Positions 1 to 6,888 of a stretch of 7,061 nucleotides of DNA are shown here, piece by piece (the stretch's first letter is position 1; each line of letters starts with the position of its first letter). The stretch is from Gammaproteobacteria bacterium. GTDB lineage: Bacteria; Pseudomonadota; Gammaproteobacteria; Pseudomonadales; Halieaceae. The stretch spans positions 1 through 7,061 of the forward strand of contig PDSN01000019.1 of NCBI GenBank assembly GCA_002748505.1, read 5' to 3'. The notes beneath the pieces were generated by a model, which saw nothing but the letters and a program-made list of their open reading frames with translations, did not search any database and was not told where the DNA came from. Position numbers and translations under genes: made by a program.

Positions 1-2
1 GT

Positions 3-350
3 CAGCCCACCAACAGCTTCCAGTTGGTGCTGCGCGGTGATGATTACGTCTTACCGACAGGTGAAGGCACCATCGGTTTCTTCTATCAGGAAATGAATTG
101 GTCGGCGACGGATACCAACGATGTTGCTGCCACAGGCTTTGGTGATGGCCAAGGTAATTCGGTTATACTGGAGAGTTCATTAACCAGTGACCTGCACACT
201 GTTTTGAACAATACCTATATCTGGTTTAACGCCGACCTGACTCCAACTGACCCCGATCCCGACCCTGCCGGTGTACCCGTACCTGCCAGCGGTTTGTTGT
301 TGGCACTGGGCTTGTTAGCAGTTGCTGCATCGCGCCGCCTTCGCCGCTAG
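3..350 (+). CDS. Nidogen-like domain protein with VPVPA-type PEP-CTERM sorting tail (3' part only)
   Basis: The reading frame is open to the left edge, so the start lies outside the window; 115 residues and a TAG stop are visible. The first 75 or so residues (NSFQLVL near the start, then IGFFYQEMNW, then ATGFGDGQGNS, then NNTYIWFN) resemble the C-terminal half of a nidogen-like (NIDO) domain as found in secreted bacterial proteins. A short linker rich in Asp and Pro (PTDPDPDPAG) follows. The tail has the three parts of an exosortase-type sorting signal: VPVPAS at residues 91-96, a hydrophobic helix of about 14 residues, and a terminal RRLRR. The motif is the VPxPA variant rather than classical VPEP. 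From family knowledge, such proteins are exported by Sec and processed by an exosortase, often in bacteria making exopolysaccharide; no exosortase gene is visible here. The tail is clear, while the NIDO assignment comes from pattern memory and is less sure. A TTG at 24 is in frame but is internal to the domain, so it is not the true start. Confidence 0.72.
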   Translation, partial: QPTNSFQLVLRGDDYVLPTGEGTIGFFYQEMNWSATDTNDVAATGFGDGQGNSVILESSLTSDLHTVLNNTYIWFNADLTPTDPDPDPAGVPVPASGLLLALGLLAVAASRRLRR

Positions 351-356
351 GTGAAT

Positions 357-398
357 AAAAAGCTTGCGCGACGAAGTCAGTGTTTAGGCTTCGTCGCG
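357..398 (-). terminator. Intrinsic terminator of yaaA, hairpin containing the yaaA stop codon
   Basis: A perfect 10-bp inverted repeat, CGCGACGAAG at 367-376 and CTTCGTCGCG at 389-398, encloses a 12-base loop. On the minus strand the hairpin is followed after five bases by TTTTT (357-361), which fits rho-independent termination of yaaA. The right arm encodes the last residues of YaaA (Arg-Asp-Glu-Ala) and the TAA stop lies in the loop, so terminator and coding sequence overlap. On the plus strand the right arm is followed by TAAAAA rather than a T tract. Any role in ending the upstream plus-strand gene would therefore rest on the stem alone. Confidence 0.72.
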
Positions 399-1157
399 TA
401 AAAACACCATCTCACGGGCGGAGGAATCCGCCTCGCTGTAGTAATAACCGGCCACGTCGTAGTCTTTTAGCGCGGCGGGGTCGGTGATTTCCCGCTCTGC
501 GATATATCGCGCCATCTGACCGCGGGCTTTTTTGGCAAAAAACGAAATCACGCGGTATTTGTCGCCTTTCTTATCTTTAAATACCGGGGTAATCACCTCG
601 GCATTCAGCAGTTTCGGTTTTACCGCCTTGAAGTATTCATTAGATGCCAGGTTCAGCAGCACAGGGGAGCCAATCTTTTTTAGCTGTTTGTTAAGCGCTG
701 CGGTGATGTGCTCACCCCAGAATTCGTACAGGTTTTTACCGCCGCTGTTGGCAAACTTCAGCCCCATCTCCAGGCGGTAGGGCTGCATTAAATCAAGGGG
801 GCGCAACACACCGTAGAGCCCGGAAAGCATGCGCAGATGTTGTTGGGCAAAACCGAGGGCGTCCTTGTCGAGGGTGTAGGCATCCAGCCCCGTGTAGACA
901 TCGCCCTTGAAAGCAAACAGTGCCTGGCGGGCGTTATCCAGATCAAACGGCGTGTGCCAGTTCATGAAACGCTGGTGATTGAGTTGGGCGATAGCCTCGC
1001 TCACCCCCATCAGCTCGCGAATGGCGTCGGGGCTTAGCTTGCGGGCATCCTCGATCAATTCTGCGCTGTAGTCCAACAATTCAGGCTGGGTCTTGCGGCG
1101 GGTTGGTACTTTGGTCTCGTAATCCAAGGTCTTGGCGGGAGAAATAACGCTAAGCAT
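384..1157 (-). CDS. yaaA: Peroxide stress protein YaaA (DUF328 / UPF0246 family)
   Basis: The 257-residue product matches the E. coli YaaA family in length (about 258) and throughout its sequence. Visible family blocks are ISPAKTLDY at 5-13, FKGDVYTGLDA at 83-93, LRMLSGLYGVLRPLD at 108-122, PYRLEMG at 126-132, NLASNEYFKAVKPK at 169-182 and ISFFAKKARGQMARYI at 204-219. In E. coli, YaaA is a cytoplasmic DNA-binding protein of the OxyR response that lowers free iron and limits oxidative DNA damage during peroxide stress. The same role here is inferred from homology. The ATG at 1157 gives the conserved N-terminus; only a weak GGA lies six bases upstream. The gene stands alone, divergent from dctQ, and ends in a hairpin that includes its own final codons. 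I recognise no OxyR site in the upstream region, but such sites are too degenerate to exclude by eye. Confidence 0.95.
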   Translation of the reverse strand: MLSVISPAKTLDYETKVPTRRKTQPELLDYSAELIEDARKLSPDAIRELMGVSEAIAQLNHQRFMNWHTPFDLDNARQALFAFKGDVYTGLDAYTLDKDALGFAQQHLRMLSGLYGVLRPLDLMQPYRLEMGLKFANSGGKNLYEFWGEHITAALNKQLKKIGSPVLLNLASNEYFKAVKPKLLNAEVITPVFKDKKGDKYRVISFFAKKARGQMARYIAEREITDPAALKDYDVAGYYYSEADSSAREMVFLRDEA

Positions 1158-1241
1158 GGTCTATCCGGTCTGTTTTCCTGGCACTTAAGCGGCTATGATA
1201 CCCGCAACTAAGATAATCAAAAACCCTGAAGGAGTGTTTCT
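1158..1241. promoter_or_regulatory. Divergent intergenic region between yaaA and dctQ, probable promoters
   Basis: These 84 bases must hold the start signals for yaaA (leftward) and dctQ-dctM-yciA (rightward). A TATGATA at 1194-1200 is a good -10 candidate for the rightward genes, about 40 bases before the dctQ start. The T-rich stretch at about 1170-1178 in the -35 position is a poor match to TTGACA. The complement of the same bases reads TATCATA and could serve as a -10 for yaaA. No clear operator palindrome is seen. The existence of promoters follows from gene orientation; the exact elements are tentative. Confidence 0.4.
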
Positions 1242-1244
1242 TTG
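1229..1244 (+). promoter_or_regulatory. Ribosome binding site that fixes the TTG start of dctQ
   Basis: AAGGAG at 1229-1234 lies seven bases before TTG at 1242-1244. An in-frame TGA at 1227-1229 rules out any start further upstream, and the TTG gives the expected short N-terminus before the first membrane helix. The TTG is therefore the likely initiator. Confidence 0.8.
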
Positions 1245-1751
1245 AGTGGTTTACTAAAGCGCTTAGATTGTTTTACGCAGCGACTGGGTTTGACGCTGGG
1301 CTATGTCTGCCTGGTGATGGCGCTGTTGATGCTGATCATTGTCGTGCTGCGAGACGGCTTTAACTGGGGCAGCATTGCCTTGCAGGAGGCGGTGATGTAC
1401 CTGCACGGCTGCCTGTTCATGCTGGGGGCGGCTTATGCCCTGCAGCAGGATGCCCATGTCCGAGTGGACATCTTTTACCGTGGCTTCAGCGCGCGCGGCA
1501 AGGCCTGGGTGGATGCACTGGGCACGGTCTTGTTTCTGATTCCCTTTTGCGTGCTGGTGTTTTGGGGAAGCCTTGCCTATGTTGGCGAATCCTGGGCAGG
1601 TTTTGAAAGTTCGCCTGAACCAGGTGGTATACCTGCGGTGTATCTGTTAAAAACGCTAATTCCGGTATTTGCGGTGTTGTTATTGCTGCAGGGGCTGGTG
1701 CAGGGTGCCAAAGCCGTGTGTGAATTGATTAAGGAGCGCCCCGATGCCTGA
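1242..1751 (+). CDS. dctQ: TRAP transporter small membrane subunit (DctQ/TakQ type)
   Basis: The 169-residue product is an inner-membrane protein with four likely helices, at about 18-36, 48-68, 90-111 and 131-156, as usual for DctQ. Family marks are a Glu in the second helix (QEAVMYLHG, 48-56), the loop HVRVDIFY at 72-79, and the stretch from about 116 to 141 with WAGFES, PGG, PxxYLLK and IP. DctQ joins the large subunit DctM and is needed for uptake; its precise mechanistic share is less well defined than that of DctM. Translation begins at TTG behind a strong AAGGAG. The 3' end overlaps dctM by 8 bases, with an AAGGAG for dctM inside the dctQ coding sequence, so the two are almost certainly translationally coupled. 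The substrate cannot be read from this subunit. The expected dctP partner is absent upstream and lies instead on the opposite strand at 3569-4711. Confidence 0.9.
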   Translation: MSGLLKRLDCFTQRLGLTLGYVCLVMALLMLIIVVLRDGFNWGSIALQEAVMYLHGCLFMLGAAYALQQDAHVRVDIFYRGFSARGKAWVDALGTVLFLIPFCVLVFWGSLAYVGESWAGFESSPEPGGIPAVYLLKTLIPVFAVLLLLQGLVQGAKAVCELIKERPDA

Positions 1752-3114
1752 GTATAGCGCCCTGTATTTGTTTGCCGCCGTCTGTCTGTTGCTTATGGCG
1801 GGCTATCCCGTAGCGCTTACCCTGGCGGGTACGGCACTGGCTTTTGCCACGGGTGGTATCTTGCTTGGCGGCTTTGACCCCGCTTTTTTAAGCGCCTTGC
1901 CCAACCGTTTATTTGGCATCATTACCAATCAGAAATTGCTCGCCGTGCCGCTGTTTGTGCTGATGGGCGTGGTGCTTCAAAAATCCCGTATCGCCGAGGA
2001 CTTACTCAGCTCGATGGCGCGCCTGTTTGGTGTTTTTCGGGGAGGACTCGGGTTTTCCGTGGTCATTGTGGGCATGTTGCTGGCAGCAAGCACCGGTATT
2101 GTGGGCGCAACTGTGGTTACCATGGGTTTGATGTCGCTACCGAGTATGCTGTCGCGCGGCTATAAGCCCGAACTGGCCGCAGGTACGATTTGTGCCACCG
2201 GCACCCTGGGGCAGATTATTCCACCATCGATTGCCCTGGTACTGTTGGGCGACACCTTGTCAAATGCCTATCAACAGGCGCAGTTAGCGCAGAATGTGTA
2301 CAACCCCAAGGTGGTGTCCGTCGGCGATTTGTTTGTGGGCGCGCTGCTACCTGGCCTGGTTCTGGTCGGCTTCTATTTGCTGTATTTACTCGGTACGGCC
2401 TTGTTAAAACCCGCGCACATGCCCGCAGATACTCAGCATGAACGCATAAACCTGAAACAGCTGTTCGGAAGTTTATTGCCGCCGCTGGTGCTAATTGTCC
2501 TGGTGTTGGGCAGCATCTTGACGGGTCGCGCTTCACCTACCGAAGCCGCAGGCGTGGGTGCCAGCGGCGCGCTGGTACTGGCCTTGCTGCGCGGGCAAAT
2601 GAGTCGCCAGTTATTGAAAGACGTCAGTGAAGAAACCCTGCGCGTTACCGCGATGGTGTTTTTGATTCTGATCGGTGCCGCCATGTTTTCCCTGGTATTT
2701 CGCGGTTTCGGTGGCGATGAGCTGATTCAAAGTTATTTTGCCACTCTGCCTGGCGGCGTTACGGGCGCGGTACTTGTGGTGATGGTGGTGATTTTCCTGC
2801 TCGGTTTTATTTTGGATTTTATCGAAATCACCTTTGTGGTTGTGCCTATTGTCGGCCCCGTTTTGCTGATGATGGGCGTAGACCCGGTGTGGCTGGGCAT
2901 TATGATTGCACTGAACCTGCAAACCTCGTTTCTTACCCCGCCCTTTGGTTTTGCCCTGTTTTACCTGCGCGGTGTGGCACCCAAAACACTGCCTACGGGA
3001 GCCATCTATAAGGGGGTAATTCCCTTTATTGTCATTCAGTTGCTGGTAATGGCGATACTTTGGTTCTGGCCTGAACTCGCTACCTGGCTGCCGTCAAAGC
3101 TGCCGCTGGATTGA
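1744..3114 (+). CDS. dctM: TRAP transporter large membrane subunit (DctM/TakM type)
   Basis: The 456-residue, strongly hydrophobic product is the transport-catalysing subunit of a TRAP importer, using the sodium gradient to take up an organic acid delivered by DctP. Family signatures visible are the first helix ending in GYPVALTLAG (20-29), FVLMGVVLQKS (71-81), AASTGIVGATVVTMG (114-128), GTLGQIIPPSIALVLLGD (153-170), GRASPTEAAGVGASG (261-275), DFIEITFVVVPIVGPVL (358-374) and QTSFLTPPFGFALFYLRGV (393-411). The length is a little above the usual 425-440. Much of the excess is a polar stretch at about 171-195 (NAYQQAQLAQNVYNPK) before VGDLFVGA, a region I associate with the DctM subgroup that accompanies TakP-type binding proteins. 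The ATG at 1744 has AAGGAG at 1731-1736 and overlaps the dctQ end. yciA follows after 20 bases and is probably cotranscribed. Confidence 0.95.
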   Translation: MPEYSALYLFAAVCLLLMAGYPVALTLAGTALAFATGGILLGGFDPAFLSALPNRLFGIITNQKLLAVPLFVLMGVVLQKSRIAEDLLSSMARLFGVFRGGLGFSVVIVGMLLAASTGIVGATVVTMGLMSLPSMLSRGYKPELAAGTICATGTLGQIIPPSIALVLLGDTLSNAYQQAQLAQNVYNPKVVSVGDLFVGALLPGLVLVGFYLLYLLGTALLKPAHMPADTQHERINLKQLFGSLLPPLVLIVLVLGSILTGRASPTEAAGVGASGALVLALLRGQMSRQLLKDVSEETLRVTAMVFLILIGAAMFSLVFRGFGGDELIQSYFATLPGGVTGAVLVVMVVIFLLGFILDFIEITFVVVPIVGPVLLMMGVDPVWLGIMIALNLQTSFLTPPFGFALFYLRGVAPKTLPTGAIYKGVIPFIVIQLLVMAILWFWPELATWLPSKLPLD

Positions 3115-3134
3115 TTTTGTAACGGATAGACACA

Positions 3135-3536
3135 ATGAGTAATGATACGGATCTGGACACTAACCCTTTGCCTTCGGGCGAACTCTCTTTACAGACGATT
3201 GCGATGCCGAGAGATACCAACCCCGCAGGTGATATTTTTGGCGGCTGGTTGCTCTCGCAAATGGATTTAGCGGGTGCCAGCGCCGCTGCCAGAATTGCCA
3301 ATGGCCGCGTTGCCACGGTGGCGATTTCCGGTATGACATTTCTAAGTCCGGTGCACGTGGGTGCAACGGTGAGCTGTTATACCGACTGTTTAGAAATTGG
3401 TCGCAGTTCTGTGCGCATGTTGGTAGAGGTGTGGATCAACGCCAAAGATGACAACGAACCGGTTAAGGTCACCGAAGGCGTGTTTGTGTTTGTCGCCATC
3501 GACGAAAACCACCGCACGCGCACGATTTCGCGGTAG
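3135..3536 (+). CDS. yciA: Acyl-CoA thioesterase, YciA family (hotdog fold)
   Basis: The 133-residue product aligns with YciA from end to end (E. coli YciA is 132). The key block GDIFGGWLLSQMD spans 32-44 and ends in Asp44, the position of the catalytic aspartate in characterised YciA proteins. It is followed by NGRVATVAISGMTFLSPVHVG at about 60-80 and the later strand VEVWIN (97-102). YciA is a cytoplasmic hotdog-fold enzyme that hydrolyses a broad range of acyl-CoA esters to free acid and CoA. The ATG gives the expected N-terminus, with a modest ACGGA eight bases upstream. It starts 20 bases after dctM, so it probably shares that transcript. A metabolic link, with acids entering by the TRAP system and CoA esters being hydrolysed, is conceivable, but proximity is the only evidence. 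Its TAG stop forms the first bases of the hairpin that separates it from dctP. Confidence 0.93.
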   Translation: MSNDTDLDTNPLPSGELSLQTIAMPRDTNPAGDIFGGWLLSQMDLAGASAAARIANGRVATVAISGMTFLSPVHVGATVSCYTDCLEIGRSSVRMLVEVWINAKDDNEPVKVTEGVFVFVAIDENHRTRTISR

Positions 3537-3561
3537 TCAGTGCTGTGGCACTCTCTGACTA
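3534..3561. terminator. Hairpin between convergent yciA and dctP, possible bidirectional terminator
   Basis: TAGTCAG at 3534-3540 and CTGACTA at 3555-3561 are exact inverted repeats, with an inner GTGC/GCAC pair around a TGTG loop. In the alternative fold of TAGTCA plus GTGC, four bases bulge on one arm. The hairpin lies exactly between two convergent genes: it begins with the yciA stop codon and ends seven bases from the dctP stop at 3569. Neither side carries a T tract, so it is not a classical intrinsic terminator. It may act weakly in both directions or only protect 3' ends. Confidence 0.45.
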
Positions 3562-3568
3562 ATCCGGG

Positions 3569-4711
3569 CTAAGGCTCCAACAAACCGCTGCGCATGTTGA
3601 TATAGGCTTGTTCTGACAAGCCGTGGTAGGCGCTCACATCGGTCAGGAATTTTTGGTAGGAGCTGTTGATCTTGGCGGCCATGGGGTCGTCTGCAACCAG
3701 GTCATCCATGACGGTTTGCGAGGCTTCAAATAAACGCCTGGCCACCGCCGGCGGCATTTGTTTCAGGGTGACGCCGTGAGTGTTGACCAGCTCGCGCAGG
3801 GCGGCATTGTTGCGGGCGGTGAATTCATCGAGCATATCCTGATTCACCGCACGGGCGGCGAGGCGCACAATAGTTTGTAAGTCTTCAGGCAGTGCTTTGA
3901 GCGCTTTTTCGTTGACGATAAACTCCAGCATTGCGCCCGGCTCGTGCCAGCCGGGGTAGTAATAGTATTTGGCAACCTGGTGCATACCAAAGGCTAAATC
4001 GTTGTAGGGCCCTACCCATTCGGTGGCATCGATTACGCCGGTTTGCAGTGAGGTATAAAGCTCGCTGCCCGGCAGGCGCACGGCGGTGCCGCCAGCTTCG
4101 TTAAAGACTTCACCGGCAAGCCCGGGAATACGCATTTTCAGGCCGTTGATATCTTCGGGTTTTTCGATGGGTTTGTTAAACCAGCCCATCATTTGCACCC
4201 CGGTGCTGCCACCGGCGAAAGGAACAACGCCCGCGTGCGCATAAAGTTCACGCCACAGTTCCATGCCGCCGCCATAGTGCAGCCAGGCGTTGGTTTCCTG
4301 TGTGGTCATACCAAAGGGAATGGCGGTAAAAAACACTGTGCCCGGCAGTTTGCCTTTCCAGTAGTACGCAGCGCTGTGACCGGCTTCGGCAACACCCTGT
4401 GATACCGCATCGAATACCTCAAAGGCCGGCACAATCTCACCCGCGCCGTAAACCTTGATTTGCAAACGCCCACCGCTTGCCTCGTTCACCCATTTTGCAA
4501 AATTGACAGGTGCCGTGCCAAGACCGGGGAAGTTCGCGGGCCAGGTGGTGACCAGCTTCCAATGGATGACTTCGTCCTCTGTGGCGCTGCTGGTTTTGGC
4601 AGCGCTTGTTGTGAGCTGCGATTTTTGCATCGCCCAAAGCCCTAAAGTGAGTACCAGCGCCGCTGCTAAAGCGAGCACAACCACGGGTAAAAATCGTTGT
4701 TCGAAGCGCAT
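3569..4711 (-). CDS. dctP: TRAP transporter solute-binding protein, TakP-like (2-oxo acid / monocarboxylate class)
   Basis: The 380-residue product is a TRAP periplasmic binding protein. It starts with MRFEQR, a long hydrophobic segment at about 8-28 and a Ser/Thr/Ala-rich linker to about 48; the binding domain then runs from IHWKLVTTWPANFPGLG onward. The blocks GVQMMGWFNKPI (171-182), LKMRIPGLAGEVF (191-203) and GVIDATEWVGPYNDLAFG (225-242) are typical of the TakP group. Gln173, Arg194 and Glu231-Trp232 appear to match the residues that hold the carboxylate and metal ion in TakP, so a 2-oxo acid, lactate or similar ligand is likely; the exact substrate is not determined. There is no lipobox cysteine. 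The unusually long hydrophobic segment could be an uncleaved anchor. The start is supported by AAAAGGA nine bases upstream. The gene begins 23 bases after the uvrD stop and is convergent to its presumed partners dctQ and dctM. Confidence 0.92.
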   Translation of the reverse strand: MRFEQRFLPVVVLALAAALVLTLGLWAMQKSQLTTSAAKTSSATEDEVIHWKLVTTWPANFPGLGTAPVNFAKWVNEASGGRLQIKVYGAGEIVPAFEVFDAVSQGVAEAGHSAAYYWKGKLPGTVFFTAIPFGMTTQETNAWLHYGGGMELWRELYAHAGVVPFAGGSTGVQMMGWFNKPIEKPEDINGLKMRIPGLAGEVFNEAGGTAVRLPGSELYTSLQTGVIDATEWVGPYNDLAFGMHQVAKYYYYPGWHEPGAMLEFIVNEKALKALPEDLQTIVRLAARAVNQDMLDEFTARNNAALRELVNTHGVTLKQMPPAVARRLFEASQTVMDDLVADDPMAAKINSSYQKFLTDVSAYHGLSEQAYINMRSGLLEP

Positions 4712-4734
4712 AGAGTGTTATCCTTTTATGATCG

Positions 4735-6888
4735 CTAGTTCATTAACTGCAAGTTGGCGTACTGCACCACCAGCCATTTACTGCCTTCATCGTGGAAGTT
4801 TACTTCCACTCGGGCGCTACTGCCACGTCCTTCAAAATTCATCACCACACCCTCGCCGAATATTTGATGGTAAACATGCTGTCCCAGGCTCAAGCCGGTA
4901 TCGGGAACGGCGGCGGTCAGTATATGGCTGACCGGGCGGCTTACGGTGCTGTGCAGGCGAACTTCTTCTAATAGTTCCGCCGGAATCTCCCGCAAAAAAC
5001 GCGAGGGTGAATTGTAGCTGTCGCTGCCGTGCAGGCGCCGCGATTCGGCGTAGCTCAAATACAGTTTTTGCATCGCACGGGTAATGCCCACGTAACACAG
5101 GCGGCGCTCTTCTTCCAAACGCCCGGGTTCTTCGATGGACATTTGATGGGGAAACAAGTTCTCCTCCAGCCCAGCTAAGAACACCAGCGGAAACTCCAGA
5201 CCCTTGGCGGCGTGTAAGGTCATCAGTTGCACGCTGTCTTCGTGGTCATCCGCCTGCGCGTCACCGGCATCCAGTGCGGCATTGGCCAAAAACTCCTGCA
5301 ACGGCGCAAGGCTGCCGTCTTCGGGGTTAAATGCCCGCGCGGCGCTGACCAGTTCCTCCAGATTTTCCACTCGCGCCTGGCCTTTCTCGCCCTTTTCCGC
5401 CTTATGATAGGTGAGTAAGCCCGAGTGCTGCAGCACGTGTTCAACCAGTTCATACAGTGGTAAATCTTCGCTGCCGCTGTCCATTTCATCGATCAGGGTG
5501 ACAAAACCCTCCACCGCCGCAAGGGCGCGACCTTTCATGCGCCCCTGAGTTCTGCATAAATGAATACCCTGCCACAGTGGGACGCCCGCCTCCCGCGCCG
5601 TGTTACGCAGGATTTCCAGAGTCTTTGCACCGATGCCGCGCGGTGGGGTGTTGATGACCCGTTCGAGAGCGGCATCGTCGGTGCGGTTGGCCAGCAGGCG
5701 CATATAAGCCAGAGCGTTGCGAATTTCCATGCGCTCATAAAAGCGGTGGCCGCCGTAAATGCGGTAGGGAATGTCGGCGCGAATGAAGGCTTCTTCCAAT
5801 ACCCGAGATTGCGCATTGGAGCGATACAACACCGCCACCGAGGAGCGAGTATTACCCTCGTTCAGCCAGTTCTGGGTTTGTTCGGCGATAAAGCGCGCTT
5901 CATCCTGCTCGTTAAATGCGGCGTACACGCTGATGGCCTCACCCTGTTCACCGGCGCTCCACAGTTCTTTGCCCAAACGTCCGGCGTTGTGATGAATCAC
6001 GGCATTGGCTGCAGCGAGGATGTTTTGAGTGGAGCGGTAATTCTGCTCCAGTCGCACAATTTGCGCGCCCTCAAAGTCCTGACTAAAGCGTTGAATATTT
6101 TCGATTTTTGCACCGCGCCAGCCGTAGATACTCTGGTCGTCATCACCCACCGCCACAACGGGCACCTGCTTGCCCGCCAGCACCCGGAGCCAGGCGTATT
6201 GGATGGTGTTGGTATCTTGAAACTCATCCACCAGTATTTGGCGAAATCTAGCCTGATAATGCCCGAGCAAACTGGGGTTGTTAAGCCACAACTCGTGGGC
6301 GCGCAGCAGCAGTTCGGCAAAATCCACCAAGCCTGCCCGCTGGCAGGCCTGCTCGTAGGCGGTATAGGCTCTCACCATGGTGAGAATATACAAGTCACCA
6401 GCAGACACATCCACATGCGCAGCGCGCAGGCCTTCGTCTTTTTGCGCGTTGATAAACCATTGAATCTGTTTGGGCGGCCAGCGATTTTCATCCAGCTCCA
6501 GTTCGCGGCAGATACGTTTAACCAGGCGCAACTGGTCGTCGGCGTCTAAAATCTGAAAATCCTGTGGCAGTTTGGCATCCTGCCAGTGGGTTTTTAGCAG
6601 GCGATGCGCCAGACCGTGAAAGGTGCCCACCCACATACTGCGCACAGACATGCCGAGAATATCCTCAAGGCGATGGCGCATTTCCCTGGCGGCCTTGTTG
6701 GTGAAGGTCACCGCTAAAATAGCGTGGGGCGACAAGCCCTCGGCGCGAATCAACCAGGCGATGCGGTGCACAAGCACACGGGTTTTACCACTGCCTGCAC
6801 CGGCGAGTACCAGCAGGTGGTGGTTTTCCGCGGCCACCGCCTCGCGCTGGGCTTCATTTAAGGGGGAGAGTATATCGCTGACGTCCAT
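4735..6888 (-). CDS. uvrD: ATP-dependent DNA helicase II UvrD
   Basis: The 717-residue product (E. coli UvrD has 720) is a superfamily 1A 3'-5' helicase of nucleotide excision and mismatch repair. Motifs in order: Q motif LNEAQREAV (10-18), Walker A AGAGSGKT (29-36, Lys35), Ia TFTNKAA (61-67), II VDEFQD (220-225), III GDDDQSIYGWRG (248-259), IV RLEQNYRS (279-286), V TLHAAKGLEF (557-566) and VI EEERRLCYVGITRA (592-605). The C-terminal part from about 667 (LGQHVYHQIFGEG to KWLVVQYANL) is the Tudor-like domain that contacts RNA polymerase in E. coli. I chose the ATG at 6888 because MDVS is the family N-terminus. An open extension to 7044 adds 52 residues without family resemblance. Only a weak AGG lies upstream of this ATG. 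No CTG-N10-CAG LexA box is visible in the 173 bases upstream, although E. coli uvrD has one. Confidence 0.97.
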   Translation of the reverse strand: MDVSDILSPLNEAQREAVAAENHHLLVLAGAGSGKTRVLVHRIAWLIRAEGLSPHAILAVTFTNKAAREMRHRLEDILGMSVRSMWVGTFHGLAHRLLKTHWQDAKLPQDFQILDADDQLRLVKRICRELELDENRWPPKQIQWFINAQKDEGLRAAHVDVSAGDLYILTMVRAYTAYEQACQRAGLVDFAELLLRAHELWLNNPSLLGHYQARFRQILVDEFQDTNTIQYAWLRVLAGKQVPVVAVGDDDQSIYGWRGAKIENIQRFSQDFEGAQIVRLEQNYRSTQNILAAANAVIHHNAGRLGKELWSAGEQGEAISVYAAFNEQDEARFIAEQTQNWLNEGNTRSSVAVLYRSNAQSRVLEEAFIRADIPYRIYGGHRFYERMEIRNALAYMRLLANRTDDAALERVINTPPRGIGAKTLEILRNTAREAGVPLWQGIHLCRTQGRMKGRALAAVEGFVTLIDEMDSGSEDLPLYELVEHVLQHSGLLTYHKAEKGEKGQARVENLEELVSAARAFNPEDGSLAPLQEFLANAALDAGDAQADDHEDSVQLMTLHAAKGLEFPLVFLAGLEENLFPHQMSIEEPGRLEEERRLCYVGITRAMQKLYLSYAESRRLHGSDSYNSPSRFLREIPAELLEEVRLHSTVSRPVSHILTAAVPDTGLSLGQHVYHQIFGEGVVMNFEGRGSSARVEVNFHDEGSKWLVVQYANLQLMN

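Noticed and set aside
532..1037. Plus-strand open frames of 82 and 66 codons inside yaaA
   Set aside because: Both are antisense to conserved YaaA blocks and have no supporting ribosome binding site or domain.
2216..2922. Minus-strand open frames of about 80-106 codons within dctM
   Set aside because: They overlap a full-length, well-conserved dctM, and their His/Arg/Asn-rich translations are typical of antisense reading of a membrane-protein gene.
1158..3134. Shared CGGATAGAC just before the starts of yaaA and yciA
   Set aside because: The two sites share nine bases next to the start codon, but they are probably weak ribosome binding sites that match by chance; two occurrences are too few to call a motif.
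4455..4931. Plus-strand open frame of 158 codons spanning the dctP and uvrD junction
   Set aside because: It is antisense to the start of dctP and the conserved end of uvrD, and its translation has no recognisable domain.
5560..6549. A long plus-strand open frame of 329 codons opposite uvrD
   Set aside because: It lies wholly antisense to the helicase motifs of uvrD, its translation shows no recognisable domain, and uvrD is certain in its own frame. It is a by-product of codon composition.
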